This document shows positions 6,697 through 13,021 of a DNA stretch of 31,268 nucleotides, piece by piece (position 1 is the stretch's first letter; each line of letters begins with the position of its first letter). A program made the position numbers and the translations under genes. Source of the DNA: an uncultured Oscillospiraceae bacterium (GTDB lineage Bacteria; Bacillota; Clostridia; Oscillospirales; Acutalibacteraceae); assembly GCA_902489595.1 (NCBI GenBank), contig CABUAS010000012.1, forward strand, positions 1 through 31,268, read 5' to 3'. Under the pieces are notes generated by a model, which was not told the origin of the DNA, ran no database searches, and saw only the letters and a list, made by a program, of their open reading frames with translations.

Positions 6697-8304
6697 TCAA
6701 TATTTCTTCAGTCTGTCCTCGTCAAAAGTTTCAAGGAAATCATCGTAACTGCCTGTGTAATCGACAATTTTGCCGTCGGCAATGTCAATAACTCTGTCGG
6801 CAATGGTTTGAATAAACTGGTGGTCGTGAGAGGTGAAGAGAACAGTTTCGGGATAGCGGATAAGTCCGTTGTTGAGTGCTGTGATTGATTCAAGGTCAAG
6901 GTGGTTTGTAGGCTCGTCAAGCACAAGCACATTAGCGCCGCTGAGCATCATTTTGCAAAGCATACATCTTACACGCTCACCGCCCGAAAGCACGGTTGCT
7001 TTTTTGAGAGCCTCGTCACCGCTGAAAAGCATTCTGCCGAGCCAGCCACGTATGTCAGCCTCGAGCGTTTGTGTTGTGTACTGCCTGAGCCAGTCAACAA
7101 GGCTGAGGTCAACACCGTCAAAATATGCACTGTTGTCACTCGGGAAGTAACTCTGACTTGTGGTAACGCCCCACTTGAATGTGCCCTCGTCAGGCTCCAT
7201 TTCGCCCATAATAATTTTGAAAAGCGTTGTTTTTGCAACGGCGTCAGAGCCTACAAAAGCAACCTTTTCCCTTGGGTGAATTACGAATGAAACATCGTCA
7301 AGCACTTTTCTGTCGCCAATCGTTTTTGAAAGGTGTTCAACAAAAAGCAAATCGTTGCCGCATTCTCTGTCAGGCTTGAAATCAACATACGGAAAACGGC
7401 GTGACGAAACGGGCATATCAATCATTTCAAGTGCATCAAGCTGTTTTTTACGGCTTGTAGCCTGCTTTGATTTTGATGCATTAGCCGAGAAACGCTGAAT
7501 AAATTCCTGAAGTTCCTTAATCTTCTGCTCGTTCTTTTTGTTCTGGTCACGCTGCTGACGCTGGCGCATCTGCGTGTATTCATACCAGAAATCGTAGTTG
7601 CCCACATACATCTGAATTTTGCCGAAATCGACATCGCAGATATGGGTGCATACCTTGTTGAGGAAGTGACGGTCGTGTGATACAACTATAACTGTGTTTT
7701 CAAAATCAAGAAGGAAGTTTTCAAGCCAGCGGATTGCCGATAAATCAAGGTGGTTTGTAGGCTCGTCAAGAAGGAGAATGTCGGGGTTGCCGAAAAGCGC
7801 TTTTGCAAGAAGTACTTTAACCTTTAAATCAGACGGAAGTTCTGCCATTTTAAGGTAGTGATATTCATCTGAAACGCCGAGCTTGTTAAGCATAAATTCA
7901 GCATCGGATTCTGCATTCCAGCCGTCAAGGTCTGCAAATTCAGCCTCAAGTTCGCCTGCTTTAATGCCGTCTTCTTCGCTGAAATCAGGCTTTGCGTAAA
8001 GTGCGTCTTTTTCCTCCATAATTTCGATAAGGCGAGGGTTGCCCATAAGAACGGTTCTTACTACTTCGTATTCGTCATATTTGAAATGATCCTGCTCAAG
8101 AACGGAAAGGCGTTCGCCCGGGGTCATAACAACCTCGCCCTTCTGCGGTTCAAGGTCGCCGCTTAAAACCTTTAAAAATGTGGATTTTCCTGCACCGTTT
8201 GCGCCGATAATGCCATAGCAGTTGCCGGGTGAAAATATAACATTTACACGCTCAAAAAGTGCACGTCCGCCAAATTGAACGGTTACATTGTTTGCCTGAA
8301 TCAT
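6697..8304 (-). CDS. ABC-F family ATPase (YbiT/YkpA type)
   Basis: Two ABC ATPase cassettes occur on one 535-residue chain without membrane segments. Cassette 1 has Walker A GANGAGKST (34-42) and LLLDEPTNHLD. A charged, Gln/Lys-rich linker of about 245-290 follows (MRQRQQRDQNKK...). Cassette 2 has LSGGE (439-443) and VLVLDEPTNHLD. ABC-F proteins bind the ribosomal E site and influence the peptidyl-tRNA; some protect against antibiotics, while YbiT-like members are housekeeping. The length and short linker favour the YbiT/YkpA group. Two motifs are off-consensus: cassette 1 signature LPSDL (156-160) and cassette 2 Walker A GSDAVAKTT (352-360). The ATG follows GGAGGAAAAGTT. A structured leader lies immediately upstream. 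Confidence 0.9.
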   Translation of the reverse strand: MIQANNVTVQFGGRALFERVNVIFSPGNCYGIIGANGAGKSTFLKVLSGDLEPQKGEVVMTPGERLSVLEQDHFKYDEYEVVRTVLMGNPRLIEIMEEKDALYAKPDFSEEDGIKAGELEAEFADLDGWNAESDAEFMLNKLGVSDEYHYLKMAELPSDLKVKVLLAKALFGNPDILLLDEPTNHLDLSAIRWLENFLLDFENTVIVVSHDRHFLNKVCTHICDVDFGKIQMYVGNYDFWYEYTQMRQRQQRDQNKKNEQKIKELQEFIQRFSANASKSKQATSRKKQLDALEMIDMPVSSRRFPYVDFKPDRECGNDLLFVEHLSKTIGDRKVLDDVSFVIHPREKVAFVGSDAVAKTTLFKIIMGEMEPDEGTFKWGVTTSQSYFPSDNSAYFDGVDLSLVDWLRQYTTQTLEADIRGWLGRMLFSGDEALKKATVLSGGERVRCMLCKMMLSGANVLVLDEPTNHLDLESITALNNGLIRYPETVLFTSHDHQFIQTIADRVIDIADGKIVDYTGSYDDFLETFDEDRLKKY

Positions 8305-8316
8305 AACTTTTCCTCC

Positions 8317-8595
8317 ATAGGCAAAAGCAATTAAATCCGAATACGGTTTAAATTGGCTGATTTGCCCTTATTCTTTGTTAAAAATACTCGGAATACGCCA
8401 GTATTCCTGCGTTTTTGTGCCTTGATTAAGAACAAATCAGCACAATTTAAACTGCATTGCACCAAAACTAAAGAATTTAAGATGAGATTTGGTGCTTTGA
8501 GATTGCAGCCTTGCTGGCGCAAGGCAAAAGCGAAAACGACAAATATCGCTTAAAGGCTTGGTTTTGGCGATTTGTATTTGATTGCTTTTGCCTAT
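8317..8595 (-). promoter_or_regulatory. Highly structured leader / multi-hairpin inverted-repeat element upstream of the ABC-F gene
   Basis: A perfect 15-bp inverted repeat closes the element: ATAGGCAAAAGCAAT (8317-8331) and ATTGCTTTTGCCTAT (8581-8595). Inside are an 18-pair stem with one bulge (8347-8364 / 8433-8451), a hairpin GGAATAC-GCCA-GTATTCC (8390-8407), GCACCAAA/TTTGGTGC (8459-8466 / 8488-8495) extended by CTGCA/TGCAG, GCCTTGC-TGGC-GCAAGGC (8508-8525), and ACAAAT..CGC/GCGATTTGT (8539-8549 / 8567-8575). The promoter at 8611-8639 would put all of it in the ABC-F mRNA. The closing stem ends exactly where the GGAGG ribosome binding site (8316-8312) begins. A MITE insertion is the main alternative. 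Confidence 0.6.
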
Positions 8596-8610
8596 TATTT
8601 AAACTAATAT

Positions 8611-8639
8611 ATTCTACTACATAAAGTTTGTAATTACAA
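8611..8639 (-). promoter_or_regulatory. Promoter of the ABC-F gene
   Basis: On the minus strand TTGTAA (8639-8634) is followed after 17 bp by TAGAAT (8616-8611). Transcription would start near 8604, just before the structured element, giving a leader of about 300 nt. Confidence 0.6.
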
Positions 8640-8659
8640 GTGTTTATTTAAACAGGCAT

Positions 8660-8688
8660 AAAAAACGGCGGGCTGCCCTCAGCCCGCC
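8660..8688 (-). terminator. Terminator of the 8711-9475 membrane protein gene
   Basis: GGCGGGCTG (8667-8675) pairs with CAGCCCGCC (8680-8688) in a perfect nine-pair stem. On the minus strand it is followed by G and TTTTTT. A second hairpin, TTACGG-AAATTA-CCGTAA (8689-8706), sits between it and the stop codon. Confidence 0.8.
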
Positions 8689-8710
8689 TTACGGAAATTA
8701 CCGTAATAAT

Positions 8711-9475
8711 TTAATTCTTTACTGCAATTTCTTTTGCTGTTGTAATTCTTTTTCTTACCAGAACATATGCCACAATAAGTGCGGCGTAAATTACTATCCA
8801 GCATATGTATGACTTGCTGACGTGCATTTGTGCATGGGTAAGCACAAGCATTGAAAATGCCTTGCGTGCCATATTTATTATAAAGCATATTATGTTGAAA
8901 TCGCAAATCATAGTACCGTTTTTGCCGCCGATAATCAGCGCAAGCAAACCTAAAGCCGCCATTGCAAGTATGTAGCAGCCTGCCTGTGCGGCATAGGGCA
9001 GCATCATTGAGCCTGTTTTCCAGTAAGCATATTTTGAAATTACGCCTGCAATTTCCATAATAAACGGTGCAGTAACGATTATTGCAAACACGGGAATCGG
9101 TCTGATTTCTTTCTTTTCCTGACTTTTGTAAAGCTGATAAATTGCATAAATAAACAGAACAAGTGCAAATTTGCCGAAAATGTAGTAAACAAAATATGCG
9201 TCTGTATTATACAGTTTAAGCATTGACAGTTCGGGCGGAATCAACTTGATTGCAAGCAGTGCCGATATGATGCCGAAATATACTTCTTTTGATTTAACAA
9301 TCAGCAGATAAACAACAAGGCACAATGCAACATAAATAATCGCCTGAACAAGCGCAGTTTTTTCATTCCACGGTGTAAACCGCTTGAAAGCACGCTCAAT
9401 AACATAAACCGCAGTCGATATAAACAGCGATATTAATGCAATCCATTGCCCCTTTGAAAATTTAATTTTGCTCAT
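8711..9475 (-). CDS. Multi-pass membrane protein of unknown function
   Basis: This 254-residue protein is not recognised. About seven or eight hydrophobic segments are visible (roughly 12-30, 41-60, 65-83, 92-116, 127-148, 158-183, 190-212, 222-243), joined by short, mostly basic loops such as KSQEKKEIRP and VRKRITTAKE. There is no signal peptide and no enzymatic motif that I can name. It has its own promoter (9509-9537) and a strong terminator (8660-8688), so it is probably transcribed alone. Its ribosome binding site (AGAGATGAT) is weak. The adjacent COG0523 gene is separated from it by a repeat cluster and gives no functional hint. Confidence 0.75.
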   Translation of the reverse strand: MSKIKFSKGQWIALISLFISTAVYVIERAFKRFTPWNEKTALVQAIIYVALCLVVYLLIVKSKEVYFGIISALLAIKLIPPELSMLKLYNTDAYFVYYIFGKFALVLFIYAIYQLYKSQEKKEIRPIPVFAIIVTAPFIMEIAGVISKYAYWKTGSMMLPYAAQAGCYILAMAALGLLALIIGGKNGTMICDFNIICFIINMARKAFSMLVLTHAQMHVSKSYICWIVIYAALIVAYVLVRKRITTAKEIAVKN

Positions 9476-9508
9476 AAAATCATCTCTGTTAATAGTTTAT
9501 TCATAAAT

Positions 9509-9537
9509 ATTATAATACATTACTATGTATATTTCAA
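9509..9537 (-). promoter_or_regulatory. Promoter of the membrane protein gene
   Basis: On the minus strand TTGAAA (9537-9532) is followed after 17 bp by TATAAT (9514-9509), about 30 bp before the start codon. Confidence 0.65.
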
Positions 9538-9594
9538 TATTGACATATTAACAAAAATGTTAGGTAAAATATGGTTAATATTACCAAAAGACAG

Positions 9595-9640
9595 AATCCC
9601 CCAGTCGCATAAATGCGACAGCCCCCTTTAACAAGGGGGA
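9595..9640. repeat. Type D palindromic repeat (AATCCCC element)
   Basis: AATCCCCCA is followed by the hairpin GTCGCA-TAAA-TGCGAC, then GCCCCCTT and AAGGGGG. Copies lie at 24054-24099 and 27495-27540. The internal stem differs between copies by matched changes (GTCGCA/TGCGAC, GTCACA/TGTGAC, GTCTGT/ACAGAC). Confidence 0.75.
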
Positions 9641-9650
9641 CTGAATTTAC

Positions 9651-9722
9651 GCCTCCCAATTAGCCTCCCGACTTGCCTCCCTTGTCAAAGGGAGGGGGAC
9701 CGCCGCAGGCGGTGGAGGGATT
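9651..9722. repeat. Type E palindromic repeat with triplicated left arm
   Basis: GCCTCCC occurs three times at an exact 12-bp period (9651, 9663, 9675). The third copy begins a complete element: GCCTCCCTTGTCAAAGGGAGG, then the hairpin CCGCCG-CA-GGCGG, then GGAGGGATT. The extra left arms suggest local slippage or duplication. Confidence 0.7.
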
Positions 9723-9730
9723 CACCAAAG

Positions 9731-9760
9731 AGGGTGACCACCGTAGGTGGTGGAGGGATT
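9731..9760. repeat. Second, partial type E tail
   Basis: GACCACCGTAGGTGGTGG followed by AGGGATT repeats the right half of the preceding element. Its stem is CCACC/GGTGG where the first has CCGCC/GGCGG. Confidence 0.65.
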
Positions 9761-9767
9761 TACAATA

Positions 9768-10976
9768 TCACTCCGCTACACAATTATCCATTGCAGCAAT
9801 TATTGCCTTTTTGTCCATATTTCTGCCGATGAATACGATTTTGTTTACCCTGTCGCCGTAAACGGGGTGCCATGATGCGGCAATGTCGGGGTTCATTTGC
9901 AAAATCATTTCCTGCTGCATTTTCGGATAGCAGGCAATCCATTTGCCGTCGTCTGTTGCGGTTTTCTGTCTGCCGCTCGTTTCAAAAATATACGCCGTGT
10001 CAGGGTCTTCCTTTATCCAGAAAATGCCCTTGGCACGTATAATTTCTTTCGGATAATGCGCAAAAACGAATTCTTCAAACTTAGCCTTTGAAAGCGGCTT
10101 AACATTTTCATATACGAAAGTGGCAATGCCGTATTCCTCTGTTTCGCCGTGCTCGTGGTGGTGATGGTGGTGACCGTGTTCGTGTTCATGCTCGTGGTGA
10201 TGCTCATGGTCATCATTGTCATCATCATCTTCGTGTTCGTGACCTGCCATAGCCTTCATCCAGCCCGGGCTTTCAAGAATTTCTTCATAATCAAACTTGT
10301 TTGTTGACAGAATTTTGCCTGCTTCTACCTTGCCGAAGGTGGTTTCGATAATTTCAGCCTCAGGCTGTAAAGCCCTGATAACTGCAAGCACGTCTGCCTT
10401 TTCCTCAGGTGTAACCTCGTCGATTTTGTTAAGCACAATCGTTGTGCAGTATTCAATCTGCTCTACAAGCAGATTTTCAATATCGTCTTCTTCAAGGTCT
10501 TTGTTAAGCAGGCTTTTGCCGCTGCCGAATTCATCTGCCATACGCTTGGCGTCTACAACAGTTGTAATGCTGTCAAGATAAGCAACTGCGGGGATTTTTG
10601 AATTTCTGTCCGTTCCGTCAAGCATACAGATTGAGCCTGCAATCGGACCGGGCTCGCAGATACCTGACGCCTCAATCAGAATATAGTCAAATTTGCCGCT
10701 TGCCGCAAGATTGATAATCTGTTTCATCAAATCTACTTTAAGCGTGCAGCAGATACAGCCGTTTGAAAGCGGAACAAGATTTTCGTCTTTTTCCGTAACT
10801 GCGCCGCCGCGCTGAATCAGTGAGGCGTCAATATTTACCTCGCCGATGTCGTTTACGATAACGGCTACCTTGTATCCCTCCTGATTGGATAAGATGTGGT
10901 TTAAGAGTGTTGTTTTGCCCGAGCCGAGATAGCCTGTAAGCAGCGACACGGGAACTAATTTTTTATTTTGTTCCAT
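9768..10976 (-). CDS. COG0523/CobW-type metal-chaperone GTPase with His-rich region
   Basis: The 402-residue protein has Walker A GYLGSGKTT (15-23), the COG0523 metal site GCICC (73-77), NKID near residue 197 and a CobW C-terminal domain from about residue 285. Between the two domains (about 245-282) lies a run dominated by His with Asp/Glu, a typical zinc- or nickel-loading stretch. COG0523 GTPases deliver metal, most often Zn under scarcity, to client proteins; the client here is not evident. It is transcribed alone from the promoter at 11003-11032, with a 20-bp near-palindrome over the -10. GGAGGA precedes the ATG. Confidence 0.9.
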   Translation of the reverse strand: MEQNKKLVPVSLLTGYLGSGKTTLLNHILSNQEGYKVAVIVNDIGEVNIDASLIQRGGAVTEKDENLVPLSNGCICCTLKVDLMKQIINLAASGKFDYILIEASGICEPGPIAGSICMLDGTDRNSKIPAVAYLDSITTVVDAKRMADEFGSGKSLLNKDLEEDDIENLLVEQIEYCTTIVLNKIDEVTPEEKADVLAVIRALQPEAEIIETTFGKVEAGKILSTNKFDYEEILESPGWMKAMAGHEHEDDDDNDDHEHHHEHEHEHGHHHHHHEHGETEEYGIATFVYENVKPLSKAKFEEFVFAHYPKEIIRAKGIFWIKEDPDTAYIFETSGRQKTATDDGKWIACYPKMQQEMILQMNPDIAASWHPVYGDRVNKIVFIGRNMDKKAIIAAMDNCVAE

Positions 10977-11000
10977 AATGTCCTCCGAATTTTCAATATT

Positions 11001-11032
11001 TTATTACATTAATATAATAACACAGATGTCAA
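11001..11032 (-). promoter_or_regulatory. Promoter and candidate operator of the COG0523 gene
   Basis: On the minus strand TTGACA (11032-11027) is followed after 18 bp by TGTAAT (11008-11003). The -10 lies in TTATTACATTAATATAATAA (11001-11020), a 20-bp palindrome with one mismatched pair. A Fur/Zur-type metal repressor site is plausible for this gene class but not proven by sequence. Confidence 0.5.
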
Positions 11033-11067
11033 TACCTGAAATGATTTAAAAAATTTTTTCGTGCCTA

Positions 11068-11096
11068 TTGATTTCGCTAAATCATTACTGTATAAT
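11068..11096 (+). promoter_or_regulatory. Promoter of the DUF1846 gene
   Basis: TTGATT (11068-11073) is followed after 17 bp by TATAAT (11091-11096). Confidence 0.65.
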
Positions 11097-11108
11097 ATAT
11101 AAGTACAG

Positions 11109-11145
11109 ACGGTTGTGCAGCAGTACAGCCGTTTTCTTATTTTTT
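11109..11145 (+). promoter_or_regulatory. Terminator-like leader hairpin of the DUF1846 gene
   Basis: ACGGTTGT (11109-11116) pairs with ACAGCCGT (11125-11132), including one G-U pair. The stem is followed directly by TTTCTTATTTTTT, a few bases after the likely transcription start. This has the form of a short attenuator in the leader. Confidence 0.45.
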
Positions 11146-11170
11146 ATTACAGCGTTACGGTGAGGAAAAT

Positions 11171-12634
11171 ATGTTTAAAACAGGTTTTGACAACAGCAAA
11201 TATTTGCAGATGCAGTCTGCAAGAATAAAAGAAAGGATTGCGGAATTCGGCGGCAAGCTTTATCTTGAATTCGGCGGCAAATTGTTTGACGATTATCACG
11301 CATCACGTGTTCTGCCGGGCTTTGAGCCTGACAGTAAACTGCAGATGCTTATGCAGCTTAAAGAAGAGGCTGAAATCGTTGTAGTTATCAGCGCAGAAGA
11401 TATTGAAAAGGCAAAACTGCGCGGCGACCTCGGTATTACGTATGATAAAGACGTTATCCGTCTTATCAAAGCGTTTACGGATAAGGGACTTTTTGTCGGC
11501 AGTGTTGTGCTTACTATGTATGCACCGCACCCTAAAGTTATTGATTTTGAGGAGAGGCTGAAGGCTCTCGGCTATCCTGTTTATCATCATTATATGATTG
11601 AGGGCTACCCGTCAAATATTTCTAAAATTGTAAGTGATGACGGCTATGGAAAAAATGATTATATAAAGACAAGCCGTTCGCTTGTTGTTATCACCGCCCC
11701 CGGTCCCGGAAGCGGCAAAATGGCAACCTGCCTGTCACAGCTTTATCATGAAAACAAGCGCGGTATTAAGGCAGGCTACGCTAAGTTTGAAACTTTCCCT
11801 ATATGGAATATTCCGCTTAATCACCCCGTTAATATGGCTTATGAGGCTGCAACGGCTGATCTTAACGATGTTAATATGATTGACCCGTGGCATTTGCAGG
11901 CCTATGGTAAAACAACTGTAAATTATAACCGTGATGTTGAAATTTTTCCTGTTTTAAAGGCTACTTTTGATAAAATTTACGGCGAATGCCCCTATAAATC
12001 GCCTACCGATATGGGCGTAAATATGGCAGGTAACTGTATTGTTGATGATGATGCGGTTTCTCAGGCATCACGTGATGAAATTATAAGGCGTTATTTTACA
12101 ACGCTTTGCGACAGTCTTGTTCATAAAAATAAGCAGGATGAACTTTATAAACTCGAACTTCTTCTTAATCAGGCTGAAATCAGTGCCGAAAGCAGAGTGC
12201 CCGTACTGCCTGCCCGTGAAATTGAAGAAAAAACGGGTGCGCCTGCTACGGCGATTGAACTTGCAGACGGCACGGTTATTACAGGCAAAACATCTGATTT
12301 GCTCGGCAGTGCGTCGGCAATGCTTCTGAATGCGCTCAAGCACCTTGCAGGTATTGATGATGAAATTCTGCTTATTCCGCCCGAGATTATTGTACCTGTT
12401 CAGGAACTTAAAACAAATCATCTCGGCAATAAAAACCCAAGGCTTCACACAGATGAAGTGTTGCTTGCGCTTTCCATTTCAGCCGTTGCAGACGAAAAGG
12501 CAAAAAGAGCGCTTGACGAACTTGTTAATCTTAAAAACTGTGAAATGCATTCAACCGTAATTCTTGCGCAGGTGGATCAGAATATTCTGAAAAAACTCGG
12601 TATCCGCCTTACCTGCGACCCGAAGAATAAGTAA
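11171..12634 (+). CDS. DUF1846 family protein
   Basis: The 487-residue protein matches the DUF1846 family by its start (TGFDNSKYLQMQSARIKER), FGGKLFDDYHASRVLPGF, and the P-loop-like segment APGPGSGKMATCLSQLYHE near residues 175-195. The family is widespread in Firmicutes and Actinobacteria as a cytoplasmic protein of unknown function; the GPGSGK segment suggests nucleotide or phosphate binding. Length is normal and no break is seen. It has its own promoter and a terminator-like leader hairpin. The ATG follows GTGAGGAAAAT. A repeat cluster separates it from pyrG, so no functional link is implied. Confidence 0.85.
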   Translation: MFKTGFDNSKYLQMQSARIKERIAEFGGKLYLEFGGKLFDDYHASRVLPGFEPDSKLQMLMQLKEEAEIVVVISAEDIEKAKLRGDLGITYDKDVIRLIKAFTDKGLFVGSVVLTMYAPHPKVIDFEERLKALGYPVYHHYMIEGYPSNISKIVSDDGYGKNDYIKTSRSLVVITAPGPGSGKMATCLSQLYHENKRGIKAGYAKFETFPIWNIPLNHPVNMAYEAATADLNDVNMIDPWHLQAYGKTTVNYNRDVEIFPVLKATFDKIYGECPYKSPTDMGVNMAGNCIVDDDAVSQASRDEIIRRYFTTLCDSLVHKNKQDELYKLELLLNQAEISAESRVPVLPAREIEEKTGAPATAIELADGTVITGKTSDLLGSASAMLLNALKHLAGIDDEILLIPPEIIVPVQELKTNHLGNKNPRLHTDEVLLALSISAVADEKAKRALDELVNLKNCEMHSTVILAQVDQNILKKLGIRLTCDPKNK

Positions 12635-12699
12635 ATATATTGCGGTATTGCCCATCATTTTGACGATAACACGGTATAATTAAACAATATGATTCGTGG

Positions 12700-12764
12700 A
12701 TTTTTTCGTTAGACAAGGCGGAGGGAAAATTTCGTCGATGGGAGCATACGTGGGTATGTGACCC
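12700..12764. repeat. Partial palindromic element (left half only)
   Basis: A run from TTTTTTCGTTAGACAAGGCG leads to the hairpin CATAC-GTGG-GTATG (12745-12758) flanked by GGG/CCC. The outer left arm (12701-12740) has no matching right arm downstream; instead a type A element begins at 12765. It looks like a larger palindrome that lost its right half. Confidence 0.4.
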
Positions 12765-12851
12765 GTAGGGCGGGGAATTTGCAATTCGGCAGACCCTTTT
12801 GTCTGCTACGCAGACATTTCCCCTATAAGGGGAATAACCCCCACCCCGCCG
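12765..12851 (+). repeat. Type A GTAG hairpin element containing a type B insert
   Basis: GTAGGGCGGGG (12765-12775) and CCCCCACCCCGCCG (12838-12851) are the two arms of the same element found without an insert at 31228-31253. Between them sits a 62-bp type B module (12776-12837). Confidence 0.75.
12776..12837 (-). repeat. Type B two-hairpin module (62 bp, reverse orientation)
   Basis: Its reverse complement matches the 63-bp module at 26144-26206 everywhere except in two hairpin loops (CTTATAG against CTATTAG, and GCGTAGC against GCGTAAGC). Confidence 0.8.
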
Positions 12852-12881
12852 TTATTTGTCGATAACGCAGTAATACGGATT

Positions 12882-12934
12882 GCGGTACCCAAAATTTATT
12901 ATCGCACATAAATGTGCTCAAAAATTTTGACCGC
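12882..12934. repeat. Three-tier palindrome upstream of pyrG
   Basis: Nested arms GCGGT/ACCGC (12882-12886 / 12930-12934), CAAAATTT/AAATTTTG (12890-12897 / 12922-12929) and GCACAT/ATGTGC (12904-12909 / 12912-12917) build one long hairpin. A second pairing is possible, GACCGCT with AGCGGTC near 12970. The rest of the 387-base gap before pyrG shows no gene and no clear promoter. Confidence 0.5.
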
Positions 12935-13021
12935 TGCAAATTCTTATTGCTCCCTTCATCTCGCACTGCGAGCGGTCGCAAACGAATCGGAAAAAGACAC
13001 AATCAAAAGGAGGACAAATTT

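Noticed and set aside
8331..8553. Open frames of 63 and 66 codons on both strands in the ABC-F leader
   Set aside because: The minus frame would start at TTG without a ribosome binding site, and both are explained by the inverted-repeat structure of the element.
9595..9760. Possible CRISPR array in the repeat cluster
   Set aside because: The repeats are palindromes of unequal length without regular spacers, and there are no cas genes.
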